The notes under the pieces were generated by a model, which worked only from the letters and a program-made list of their open reading frames with translations, made no database searches and had not been told where the DNA came from. A stretch of DNA of 64,000 nucleotides. It comes from Nonomuraea aurantiaca. Lineage in GTDB: Bacteria > Actinomycetota > Actinomycetes > Streptosporangiales > Streptosporangiaceae. Within the stretch, counting starts at the first letter, position 1, and every line of letters begins with the position of its first letter. The DNA is taken from the NCBI RefSeq assembly GCF_020215705.1, contig NZ_JAIWNB010000009.1, positions 124,001-188,000 on the forward strand, given 5' to 3'. Below are positions 24,432 through 32,126 of the stretch, piece after piece. The translations under genes and the position numbers were made by a program.

Positions 24432-24740
24432 ATGACTGTTCTGCACGACGCTACTGAGCTGAGCGTCACAGAAGCGGCCCAGCGAGGAGTTGCCCGTCTG
24501 GTGGCTGATGCGGAGCAGGGGACCGATCTGGTGGTCACCCGTCGGCATCAGCCGGTGGCGGCCGTGGTGAGCATCCGACGGCTCAACGAGTTGGAGGAGG
24601 CGGCGGCCGATCTGCGTGATTTGGCGCTCGTACTTGCCCGGTCGGTCGCGGATACGGGAGAGCGCGTCTCGCTCGATGAGGTACTCGCCGCTTTCGGGCA
24701 TACTCGCGAGTCGCTGGCCGCCCTCCCGGACGACGAGTGA
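24432..24740 (+). CDS. Phd/YefM-family antitoxin
   Basis: A 102-residue protein: LHDATELSVTEAAQRGVARL, then VADAEQGTDLVVTRRHQPVA and AVVSIRRLNELEEAAADL, the Phd/YefM N-terminal fold that binds operator DNA. The acidic C-terminus (GERVSLDEVLAAFGHTRESL) should wrap the toxin. Toxin start follows after 3 bases. A palindrome overlaps its promoter, consistent with autorepression conditioned by the toxin. Confidence 0.85.
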   Translation: MTVLHDATELSVTEAAQRGVARLVADAEQGTDLVVTRRHQPVAAVVSIRRLNELEEAAADLRDLALVLARSVADTGERVSLDEVLAAFGHTRESLAALPDDE

Positions 24741-24743
24741 TAC

Positions 24744-25262
24744 GTGTCCGACGTCGTCTTCACAGCGCCAGCGGTCGATGATCTCCGGCGCATCGGCCCA
24801 GACGCGGCGCCCAAGGTACTCAAGAAAATCCTTCTCCTGCTGGAGAATCCCGAGGCCGGCTACCCGCTCGGCGGGGAACTGACCGGTTTCCGGAAGCTTG
24901 TGGTTGGTCGCAACACCTGGCGTGTTGTCTACCGCATCACCGAGGACAAGTCGGTGGAGATCTGTGAGGTGTGGGCTGTCGGTGAGCGGGCCGACGCGGA
25001 AGTCTACGCTGAAGCGACGGCGAGGGTTCGCGAGGCGGATGTCGGCCGTCCGGAGATTGTCCAGCTCGGCCAGGTGATCGAGCGTCTTGGCACGCTCGCC
25101 GATCACATTCGGATGGAGAAGGCGCCCCCTAGAGAACCGGTTCCAGATTGGCTTGCGGACCGGTTGATCTACACGGTGGGGATGGCCCGCGAGGACGTTG
25201 CCGCTCTTGATCTCCAAGAGGCCGTCGACCTGTGGGCTGATTACCGGTCGAAGCCAAGTTAG
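24744..25262 (+). CDS. RelE-family toxin with C-terminal extension
   Basis: A 172-residue protein from GTG. The first 90 residues are a RelE/ParE fold (VVFTAPAVDDLRRIGPDAAP, KVLKKILLLLENPEAGYPLG, FRKLVVGRNTWRVVYRIT, EICEVWAVGERADAEVY), likely a ribosome-dependent mRNA interferase. The last 80 residues (GQVIERLGTLADHIRMEKAP, VPDWLADRLIYTVGMAREDV) are an extra helical part not needed for RelE activity. It may contact the antitoxin or another partner. Three bases separate it from the antitoxin gene. Confidence 0.8.
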   Translation: MSDVVFTAPAVDDLRRIGPDAAPKVLKKILLLLENPEAGYPLGGELTGFRKLVVGRNTWRVVYRITEDKSVEICEVWAVGERADAEVYAEATARVREADVGRPEIVQLGQVIERLGTLADHIRMEKAPPREPVPDWLADRLIYTVGMAREDVAALDLQEAVDLWADYRSKPS

Positions 25263-25326
25263 GTCGCACATCTATTGCCTGAGGCGGAGCACTGCCTGCT
25301 GCTCCGGGCAGTGAGCGGGCGCGGGT

Positions 25327-26529
25327 CTAGTGGTGGGCCGGGCTCTGGGACGGCAGGGTGGCCGTCACGATCAGGCCGCCGCCCTCCCGGGGGCGGGCCG
25401 AGACCTCGCCGCCGTGCGCGAGGGCGATCGAGCGCACGATGGACAGCCCCAGCCCCGCGCTCTTCGCCGTCACCACGCGTTCGGGGCCGAGCCGGCGGAA
25501 GGGCTTGAACAGCGTCGGGATCTCGTACGGCGGCACAGCCGGACCGGTGTTGCTGACCTCCACCTCGACGCGGCCGTCATACGCGATGCGGCTGACGGCC
25601 CGCACCCAGCCGGTGCCGTCGTCGATGTTGTGCCGGATCCCGTTCTCGACCAGGTTGTGCACCAGTCGTTCGAGCAGCAGCGCGTCCCCGCTGGTCGGCG
25701 CGGGACCGGCCGCCTCGTGCAGGGTGATCTTCGACTCCGTGGCCTCGGCGGTGGCCTGCGCGACCACGTGGCTCACCACGTCGGCCAGGTCGACGGGTGA
25801 CCGATCACCGATCTCGTGCTCGGCGCGGGCCAGGAGCAGCAGCCCGGAGATGAGCCGCTCGTGCCTGGCATTGATCTCCAGCAGGCTCTCGCCGAGCTGC
25901 TTGACGTCGGCCGAGGCCGTACGGCGGTGCATGGCCAGCTCGACCAGCGCGCGGTTCAGCGTCAGCGGGGTGCGCAGCTCGTGTGAGGCGTTGGCGACGA
26001 ACCTGCGCTGCCCGTCGAAGGAGTGGTCGAGCCGTTCGACCATGGTGTCGAAGGTGTCGGCCAGCTCCTTCACCTCGTCGGCCGGACCGTTCAGCGCGAT
26101 CCGCTCGTGCAGGCCGCGCTCGGCGACCGGCGCGGCCGCGATCCGCCGCGCGGTCTCGGTCACCTGGCGGAGCGGCGTGAGCACCCGTCCGGCGACCAGC
26201 CACCCCACACCCGACGCCGCGCCGCCGACCACGACCAGCGCGATCGCGCCCTGGGTGAGCAGCGAGGTGGTCGCGGCGCCGCGCAGCAGGCTCTGCTGCT
26301 GCTTCATCCAGTTCATGGCCTTGTCGCCGTCCAGCGAGCCCGTGTCGGTGTCCAGCGAGCCGGGGCCTCCGCCTCTGACGATGATGGATACCGTCTTCTG
26401 CTCGAGCTGCTGGTTGAACAGCACGTACGTGACGCCGAGCAGCGTCAGTCCCGCGACGAAGAACAGCGTGCCGTACACAAGGGTGAGCCTGCTGCGGAGC
26501 GTGGGAGTGGTCAGCGTAGGAGTGGTCAT
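25327..26529 (-). CDS. Sensor histidine kinase, HisKA type
   Basis: A 400-residue membrane kinase. Two membrane segments (about 15-37 and 90-113) bracket a short outside sensor with a Gly-rich loop; HAMP-like residues follow; the phosphorylated His183 lies in FVANASHELRTPLTLNRALV; ATP-binding motifs are LVHNLVENGIRHN (N box) and SAGLGLSIVRSIALAHGG (G2 box). The start ATG overlaps the stop of the response regulator by four bases, so the two are translated together. It likely controls the divergent lipoprotein/MacAB-like operon. Confidence 0.9.
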   Translation of the reverse strand: MTTPTLTTPTLRSRLTLVYGTLFFVAGLTLLGVTYVLFNQQLEQKTVSIIVRGGGPGSLDTDTGSLDGDKAMNWMKQQQSLLRGAATTSLLTQGAIALVVVGGAASGVGWLVAGRVLTPLRQVTETARRIAAAPVAERGLHERIALNGPADEVKELADTFDTMVERLDHSFDGQRRFVANASHELRTPLTLNRALVELAMHRRTASADVKQLGESLLEINARHERLISGLLLLARAEHEIGDRSPVDLADVVSHVVAQATAEATESKITLHEAAGPAPTSGDALLLERLVHNLVENGIRHNIDDGTGWVRAVSRIAYDGRVEVEVSNTGPAVPPYEIPTLFKPFRRLGPERVVTAKSAGLGLSIVRSIALAHGGEVSARPREGGGLIVTATLPSQSPAHH

Positions 26530-27182
26530 GGAATCTGGTATCCCACGCCCGGCACGGTCTCCACGACCGGCGGCTCGCCGAGCTTGCGGCGCAGCTTGAG
26601 AATGGTCAGGCGGACCGCGCTGGTGAACGGGTCGGCATGTTCGTCCCACGCCTTCTCCAGCAGGTGTTCGGCGGGCACCACGGCCCCGTCGGCGAGCAGC
26701 AGCTCGGCCAGCACGGCGAACTCCTTCTTCGACAACGGCACGTACCTGCCGTTCCTGAACACCTCCCGGCGCGCGGGATCGAGGGTGATCCCCGCGCGCC
26801 GCAGCACCGGCGGCGCGGCCGGCCGCGAGCGCCGCCCGAGCGCCAGCACGCGGGCCGCGAGCTCGGGGAAGGCGAACGGCTTGGACAGGTAGTCGTCGGC
26901 GCCAAGGGAGAGCCCGGTCACCCGGTCGCCGATCTCGGCTGCGGCGGTGAGCATCAGCACCCGCGCGGTCGACTCGGACTCCACCAGCTCCCGGCAGACG
27001 TCGTCACCGTGGACGAGCGGCAGGTCGCGGTCCAGGACGACCACGTCGTAGTCGTTGACCGCGAGCCGCTCCAGCGCCGCCTCCCCGTCGTGCGCGGTGT
27101 CGACCGCGTGCGTCTCCTCGCGCAGCCACTCGGCTATCGCGTCGGCGAGCATGCGCTCGTCCTCGACCACCAGCACCCGCAT
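26526..27182 (-). CDS. OmpR-family response regulator
   Basis: A 218-residue regulator. The receiver has acidic VVEDER at the start, the phosphorylated Asp51 in VVVLDRDLP, Thr in VLMLTAAAE and Lys in LSKPF; the C-terminal winged helix reads GRYVPLSKKEFAVLAELLLA and SAVRLTILKLRRKLGE. It pairs with the kinase that overlaps its 3' end. Two GGAAACG boxes 11 bases apart lie between it and the divergent exporter operon, which is the direct-repeat pattern bound by OmpR-type proteins. Confidence 0.92.
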   Translation of the reverse strand: MRVLVVEDERMLADAIAEWLREETHAVDTAHDGEAALERLAVNDYDVVVLDRDLPLVHGDDVCRELVESESTARVLMLTAAAEIGDRVTGLSLGADDYLSKPFAFPELAARVLALGRRSRPAAPPVLRRAGITLDPARREVFRNGRYVPLSKKEFAVLAELLLADGAVVPAEHLLEKAWDEHADPFTSAVRLTILKLRRKLGEPPVVETVPGVGYQIP

Positions 27183-27256
27183 CGCGCCCTCGTCCCTTCG
27201 GTCATGTACTGGGGAGATCGTGCCCGGTGGGCTGTTTGTTCGGCGTTAGCACCCAT

Positions 27257-27274
27257 GGAAACGCCGCGGAAACG
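27257..27274. promoter_or_regulatory. Direct repeat GGAAACG x2, OmpR-type spacing
   Basis: GGAAACG occurs at 27257-27263 and 27268-27274, an 11-base repeat on one DNA face, between the divergent response regulator and lipoprotein genes and 51 bases before the latter. A binding site for the local OmpR regulator is likely. Confidence 0.45.
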
Positions 27275-27324
27275 GCGTGCGCTGTTGGCTCTCGTCTCGT
27301 ACACCCGATCTGAAAGAGGAGACC

Positions 27325-27852
27325 ATGAGACGACGAGGCATCCTGGCCGCGATCCCGCTCGCGCTGACGCTGGCCCTGGCGGGCTGCGGCGCGAACGACG
27401 CGGGCGGCTCCGACGTGGCATCGGTGAGCAGCGGCAAACCGGCCGCCGCCGCCAGCGCCTCGGCCAGTCAGGACCCGCAGGCGAAGGGGCTCAAGTTCGC
27501 CCAGTGCATGCGCGAGAACGGCGTCCCCATGGACGACCCCGAGCCCGGCAAGGGGGTCCTGCTCAAGATGGACAAGAGCATCTCCCCGGAGACGGCGCGG
27601 AAGGCGCAGGAGGCCTGCAAGCAGTACGCGCCGAACGGCGGTGGACCGGGCGGGAAGGTGGACCCCAAGATGGCCGAGCAGATGCGCAAGTTCTCCCAGT
27701 GCATGCGGGACAACGGCGTCGAGGCCTTCCCCGACCCTGAGGGCGGCGCGCTGCGCATGACCGGTGAGGCCGGCGACGACCCGGACTTCAAGGCCGCGCA
27801 GGAGAAGTGCTCGAAGGAGTTCCTGCCCCAGATGGGCCAGGGCGGCTCCTGA
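27325..27852 (+). CDS. Lipoprotein with duplicated Cys motif
   Basis: A 175-residue lipoprotein: signal RRRGILAAIPLALTLALAGC with lipidated Cys21, a Ser/Ala-rich linker, then two related halves, KFAQCMRENGVPMDDPEPGK...EACKQY and KFSQCMRDNGVEAFPDPEGG...EKCSKE. The repeated C-M-R-(E/D)-N-G and second Cys suggest two disulfide-bonded or metal-holding units outside the membrane. Actinobacteria often place it before a periplasmic adaptor and MacAB-like ABC genes, as here. RBS AGAGGAG is clear. TGATG overlap with the next gene. Confidence 0.8.
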   Translation: MRRRGILAAIPLALTLALAGCGANDAGGSDVASVSSGKPAAAASASASQDPQAKGLKFAQCMRENGVPMDDPEPGKGVLLKMDKSISPETARKAQEACKQYAPNGGGPGGKVDPKMAEQMRKFSQCMRDNGVEAFPDPEGGALRMTGEAGDDPDFKAAQEKCSKEFLPQMGQGGS

Positions 27853-28979
27853 TGTCCACAGCCACCCTCGACGACAAGGCGGCGGCGGGCGGGGATCGCC
27901 CGCGCCGCCGCCGCGGTCGCGGCAGGCGGGTCGCCGGCCTGCTCGTCGCGGTCGCCGTCATCGGTACGGCCGGCGTCGCCGTGAACGGCATGGGCCTCCT
28001 GGGCGGCGACCGGGCGGCGGGCAAGACGGCCAGCGCCCTGCCGCCCGCCACCACCACGGTGACCAGGCAGACGCTGCTCGACACGCGGGAGGCCGACGGG
28101 GACCTCGGCTACGGACCGACCACCACGGTGGTGAGCAGGAAGCCGGGCACGGTCACCTGGCTGCCGGACAGCGGTGACACGGTCGGCAGGGGCAGGTCCC
28201 TGTACCGGCTCGACGCCAAGCCGGTGGTGCTGATGTACGGCACCACGCCCGCCTACCGCGACCTGCGGATCGGCACCGAGGGCAAGGACGTCGAGCAGCT
28301 CGAACGCAACCTCAAGGCCCTCGGCTACGACGGCTTCACCGTGGACGACGAGTACACCGATTCCACGGCCGACGCGGTCAGGCAGTGGCAGGAGGACCGC
28401 AACCTCGACGAGACCGGCGTCGTCGAGCTCGGCCGGGTCGTCTTCGCCGCCGGCAAGGTACGCGTGGACAGCCTGGCGGCCGAGGCCGGCCAGCCCACCG
28501 CGCCGGGCCAGAAGGTGCTCTCCTACACCGGCACCGACAAGGTGATCACCGTCAAGCTGGAGACGGAGGACGGGCGGGTGGCGAAGAAGGGCGCCAAGGT
28601 GTCGGTCAAGCTGCCCGACGGCAAGACCGTGTCCGGCAAGGTCACCGAGGTCGCCACCATCATCGAACCGGGCGAGGGGCAGGGCGCGGAGCCCGAGACG
28701 CGGGTCGAGGCGCTGGTCTCTCTGGGCAAGCAGCGGGCCGCCAAGGGGCTCGACCAGGCCGCGGTCGACGTGACCTTCACGGCGTCCAAGCGCAAGAACG
28801 TGCTGACCGTGCCGATCGCCGCGCTCGTGGCGCTCCAGGAAGGCGGGTACGGCGTGGAGGTCGTCGAAGGCGGCAAGTCCCGATATGTCGGGGTGAAGAC
28901 AGGTCTGTTCTCCGGCGGCCGGGTCGAGGTCTCCGGCGACGGCCTCACCGAGGGCATGAGCGTCGGGATGCCCCGATGA
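27852..28979 (+). CDS. Membrane-fusion-type adaptor with peptidoglycan-binding domain
   Basis: A 375-residue protein with a basic cytosolic start, one membrane segment (about 28-47, VAGLLVAVAVIGTAGVAV), a lipoyl/barrel-sandwich pair, and at residues about 135-185 a peptidoglycan-binding domain (GTEGKDVEQLERNLKALGYD, DAVRQWQEDRNLDETGVV). The C-terminal half (VKLPDGKTVSGKVTEVATII, LTVPIAALVALQEGGYGVEV) is HlyD-like. It probably connects the MacAB-type transporter to the cell wall. Overlaps both neighbours. Confidence 0.85.
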   Translation: MSTATLDDKAAAGGDRPRRRRGRGRRVAGLLVAVAVIGTAGVAVNGMGLLGGDRAAGKTASALPPATTTVTRQTLLDTREADGDLGYGPTTTVVSRKPGTVTWLPDSGDTVGRGRSLYRLDAKPVVLMYGTTPAYRDLRIGTEGKDVEQLERNLKALGYDGFTVDDEYTDSTADAVRQWQEDRNLDETGVVELGRVVFAAGKVRVDSLAAEAGQPTAPGQKVLSYTGTDKVITVKLETEDGRVAKKGAKVSVKLPDGKTVSGKVTEVATIIEPGEGQGAEPETRVEALVSLGKQRAAKGLDQAAVDVTFTASKRKNVLTVPIAALVALQEGGYGVEVVEGGKSRYVGVKTGLFSGGRVEVSGDGLTEGMSVGMPR

Positions 28980-29656
28980 TTTCTCTAATTGACGTCACCC
29001 GCTCCTACCCCGGCGGCGTCACCGCGCTGGACAAGGTGTCCCTGGAGATCGAGCACGGCGAGCTCGTCGCGATCGTCGGCCCGTCGGGCTCGGGCAAGTC
29101 GACGATGCTCAACGTCGTCGGCACGCTCGACCGCCCGTCCTCCGGAACCGTCCGCATCGACGGCTACGACGTGGCGAAACTGTCGGACGGCCGGCTCTCC
29201 GCGCTGCGGGCGACCCGCATCGGCTTCGTCTTCCAGCATTTCCACCTCGCCGCCAAGATCCCGGCGATCGACAACGTGGCCGACGGCCTCGTCTACACCG
29301 GCATCGGGCGCGCCGAGCGGCGGCGGCGGGCCGCGGCCGCGCTGGAGCGGGTCGGGCTCGGTCATCGCCTCGACCACGAGCCGCACGAGCTGTCCGGCGG
29401 CGAGCGGCAGCGCGTGGCCATCGCCAGGGCCGTGGCGGGTGATCCCCCGCTCCTGCTGGCCGACGAGCCGACCGGCGCCCTGGACTCCGTCTCGGGCGCG
29501 GGGGTGATGGACCTGCTGCACGACCTGAACGCGGCCGGCACCACCATCGTGATCATCACGCACGACCTGGAGATCGCCGCGAGCCTGCCCCGGCAGGTGC
29601 GGATGCGCGACGGCCAGATCGTCGCCGACTCCGCGGCCGAAGCGAGGGTGGCCTGA
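28976..29656 (+). CDS. ABC transporter ATPase, MacB/LolD type
   Basis: A 226-residue ATPase with Walker A GPSGSGKST, Q-loop FVFQHFHL, signature LSGGERQRVAIARA, Walker B LLLADEPTGALD and H-loop IVIITHD. This is the MacB/LolD/FtsE group that drives mechanotransmission exporters. Start ATG overlaps the adaptor stop and its stop overlaps the permease start, so the four genes form one operon with the lipoprotein. Substrate unknown; peptide, antibiotic or lipoprotein export is typical. Confidence 0.93.
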   Translation: MISLIDVTRSYPGGVTALDKVSLEIEHGELVAIVGPSGSGKSTMLNVVGTLDRPSSGTVRIDGYDVAKLSDGRLSALRATRIGFVFQHFHLAAKIPAIDNVADGLVYTGIGRAERRRRAAAALERVGLGHRLDHEPHELSGGERQRVAIARAVAGDPPLLLADEPTGALDSVSGAGVMDLLHDLNAAGTTIVIITHDLEIAASLPRQVRMRDGQIVADSAAEARVA

Positions 29657-30882
29657 TGGCGGCCGTTGCCGAGCACGCGGGACTGCCGAAGCTCACCCCG
29701 GCCAGGATGCGGGCGGGGGATGTGCTGCGGGTCGGCGCCGTCGGCCTGCGGACCCGCCCGCTGCGGGCCTTCCTGTCCGCGCTCGGCATCGCCATCGGCA
29801 TCGCGGCCATGATCGGCGTGGTCGGCATCTCGTCCTCGTCGGGAGCCGAGCTCGACCGTACGCTCTCAGCCCTCGGAACCAACCTGCTCACCGTCTCCTC
29901 CGGGCAGACGCTGATGGGCGAGCCGGCCAAGATGCCGGTCGAGGCGGAGGCGATGATCGAGCGGATCGGGCCCGTCGAGGCCGTCTCGGCGGCCGGACGG
30001 GTCGGCGCGGCCAAGGTGTACCGGTCGGAGGAGGTGCCCAAGGCGCAGACCAACGGCATCAACACCTACGCCGCCCGGCTCGACCTGCCGGCCACGGTGG
30101 GCGCGACGCTGCGCAGCGGCACCTGGCTCAACGCGGCCACCCAGCGCTACCCGGCCGCCGTGCTCGGGTCGAGCGCGGCCCAGCGGCTCGGGGTGGGCGC
30201 GGCGGGGCCGGACACGCAGGTGGTCGTGGGCGGCAAGCGGTTCACGGTCGTCGGCGTGCTCGACCCGGTTCCGCTCGCCGACGAACTGGACACCGCGGTG
30301 CTGGTCGGCTGGCCCATCGCGGAGGCGGAGCTGGACTTCGACGGGTACCCGACGACCCTCTACACCCGCGCGGAGGAGGCCCGTTTGGAGGCCGTCCGCT
30401 CGGTGCTGGCGGGCACGGCCAACCCGGAGGCGCCCAACGAGGTCGACGTCTCGCGGCCGTCGGACGCGCTGGCCGCCAAGCAGGCGACCAGCCAGGCGTT
30501 CACCGGGCTGCTGCTGGGCGTCGGCGCGGTCGCGCTGCTGGTCGGCGGGGTCGGGGTGGCCAACACCATGGTCATCTCGGTGCTCGAACGGCGCTCCGAG
30601 ATCGGCCTGCGCCGCTCGCTCGGCGCGACGCGCGGGCAGATCCGTACGCAGTTCCTCGCCGAGTCGCTGCTGCTCTCGGCGCTCGGCGGGGCGGGCGGGG
30701 TGCTCCTCGGCACCGGCGTCACCATGGGGTACGCGCTGTACCAGGGCTGGCCCGCGGTGATCCCGGCGTGGGCGACGGCCGGCGGGCTCGCGGCCACCCT
30801 GGCCATCGGCGCCGTCGCCGGCCTGTACCCGGCGATCCGCGCCTCCCGCCTCTCCCCGACCGAGGCACTCGCCACCCCCTGA
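29656..30882 (+). CDS. MacB/FtsX-type ABC permease
   Basis: A 408-residue permease: one membrane segment near 35-60 (RAFLSALGIAIGIAAMIGVV), a large outside MacB core domain, then three segments near the end (LLLGVGAVALLVGGVGVANTM, SLLLSALGGAGGVLLGTGVT, LAATLAIGAVAGLYPAIRAS). The VLERRSEIGLRRSLGATRGQ coupling loop contacts the ATPase. It completes the adaptor-ATPase-permease exporter. The TetR gene converges with only two bases between stops. Confidence 0.92.
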   Translation: MAAVAEHAGLPKLTPARMRAGDVLRVGAVGLRTRPLRAFLSALGIAIGIAAMIGVVGISSSSGAELDRTLSALGTNLLTVSSGQTLMGEPAKMPVEAEAMIERIGPVEAVSAAGRVGAAKVYRSEEVPKAQTNGINTYAARLDLPATVGATLRSGTWLNAATQRYPAAVLGSSAAQRLGVGAAGPDTQVVVGGKRFTVVGVLDPVPLADELDTAVLVGWPIAEAELDFDGYPTTLYTRAEEARLEAVRSVLAGTANPEAPNEVDVSRPSDALAAKQATSQAFTGLLLGVGAVALLVGGVGVANTMVISVLERRSEIGLRRSLGATRGQIRTQFLAESLLLSALGGAGGVLLGTGVTMGYALYQGWPAVIPAWATAGGLAATLAIGAVAGLYPAIRASRLSPTEALATP

Positions 30883-30884
30883 GG

Positions 30885-31538
30885 TCAGCGCTGCGTGGGC
30901 AGTCCGACGGCGAGGGCGGCGAGCATGCGCCGCATCGTGGGCTGGAACGGCAGGCAGCGGGCGGCGATGTCGGGGTCCTGGGCGTAGAGCTCCCGCAGGG
31001 CGGGGGGCGGGTTCGCCATCGGGAAGAGCGTGCCCGCCAGCGCGGCGGCCGCCCCGGCCAGCTCGACCCCCTCCCCGGTGGTCAGGCCGGGATAGGCCAG
31101 GGCGACGCGTGCCCCCAGGTCGTCGACCACGCCCAGCATGGCGCGCTTGAAGGCGCGGGCCGCCGGGACCGAGATGTTGTGCTCCAGCGTGATCGACACG
31201 TGGCCCAGCAGGTCGCAGAAGAGCGGCCGCTCGGTCAAGGTGTCGGCCAGCGCGGCGATCACGTCGTCCGGACCGGCGGCCGTGGCGAGCCGGGCGGCGA
31301 CCTCGTCCGACCAGTCGAGCCACTCCTCGACGGTGAGTTCGAGGTAGATCTCCTCCCGGGTCCCGAAATATCGCGCCACATTGGACTTCGCCAGTCCGAC
31401 CGCCGACGCGACACCGCCCAAGCTGACATTTCGCACGCCGACTTCGGAGGCAAGCCGACGAGCGGCGGCGAGGATCTCCTCGCGCCGCTGCTGCTTGTGC
31501 TCTGGGCGCCTGGCCCGGAGAAACGCCGATCGCGTCAT
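30885..31538 (-). CDS. TetR-family regulator
   Basis: A 217-residue repressor. The DNA-binding part (EEILAAARRLASEVGVRNVS and GLAKSNVARYFGTREEIYLE) is followed by a helical ligand domain (LSDLLGHVS-like CDLLGHVSITLEHNISVPAA). ATG 31538 (TRSAFLRARRP) is chosen by homology; no ribosome site is clear. It is divergent from the aldehyde oxidoreductase operon, with a repeated element between, so it likely represses that operon until an aldehyde or related ligand binds. Confidence 0.88.
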   Translation of the reverse strand: MTRSAFLRARRPEHKQQRREEILAAARRLASEVGVRNVSLGGVASAVGLAKSNVARYFGTREEIYLELTVEEWLDWSDEVAARLATAAGPDDVIAALADTLTERPLFCDLLGHVSITLEHNISVPAARAFKRAMLGVVDDLGARVALAYPGLTTGEGVELAGAAAALAGTLFPMANPPPALRELYAQDPDIAARCLPFQPTMRRMLAALAVGLPTQR

Positions 31539-31570
31539 GGTTGAGCCAAGCATACGAGCAAGATAAGGAA

Positions 31571-31608
31571 ACACCGTCCTCTTGTTAAGATTACACCGTC
31601 CTGTTAAC
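31571..31608. promoter_or_regulatory. Repeated ACACCGTCCT element between tetR and paoA
   Basis: ACACCGTCCT occurs at 31571 and 31593, each followed by a TTGTTAA- or GTTAAC-type end; GTTAA (31584) and TTAAC (31604) also form a wide inverted repeat. It lies in the divergent promoter region and is a likely TetR operator. Confidence 0.5.
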
Positions 31609-31646
31609 GTCGCCCTCAACTGACGCGCATCATCCCGGAGGGCAAT

Positions 31647-32126
31647 GTGGTCACGCTGCGTATGCGGGTGAACGGCGTAACCCGTTCGCTCGAACTCGAA
31701 CCATGGGTCAGCCTGCTCGACGCGCTACGCGAGCGCCTCGGCCTGACCGGCACGAAGAAGGGCTGTGACCAGGGCGCCTGCGGTGCCTGCACGGTGCTGG
31801 TCGACGGCGAGCGGATCAACTCCTGCCTGGCCCTCGCGGTGCAGTACGAGGACCGCGACATCACCACCATCGAGGGGGTCACGCACCCGATCCAGCAGGC
31901 GTTCATCGAGCATGACGGTTTCCAGTGCGGTTACTGCACCTCCGGCCAGATCTGCTCGGCGATCGGCATGCTGGCCGAGCACGGGGCGGGGATGCCCAGC
32001 GCGGTCACCGAGCCCGGCGCCTCCGGGCTGTCGGAGGCCGAGATCAGGGAGCGCATGAGCGGCAACCTGTGCCGCTGCGGCGCGTACAACGGGATCGTCG
32101 ACGCCATCAAGGAGGTGGCGCGATGA
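31647..32126 (+). CDS. paoA: Aldehyde oxidoreductase iron-sulfur subunit
   Basis: A 159-residue small subunit of the xanthine oxidase family. The plant-ferredoxin [2Fe-2S] site is Cys40, Cys45, Cys48 and Cys60 (GCDQGACGACTV, NSC); the second cluster uses Cys94, Cys97, Cys142 and Cys144 (CGYCTSG, LCRCG). It passes electrons from the molybdenum site to FAD. Unlike E. coli PaoA no long Tat signal is visible, so the enzyme is probably cytoplasmic. GTG start behind GGAGGG. ATGA overlap with paoB. Confidence 0.9.
   Translation: MVTLRMRVNGVTRSLELEPWVSLLDALRERLGLTGTKKGCDQGACGACTVLVDGERINSCLALAVQYEDRDITTIEGVTHPIQQAFIEHDGFQCGYCTSGQICSAIGMLAEHGAGMPSAVTEPGASGLSEAEIRERMSGNLCRCGAYNGIVDAIKEVAR

Noticed and set aside
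17319..25262. Integrase, transposase or attachment sites at the accessory island
   Set aside because: No recombinase motif or terminal repeats were seen, and no tRNA flanks the island.
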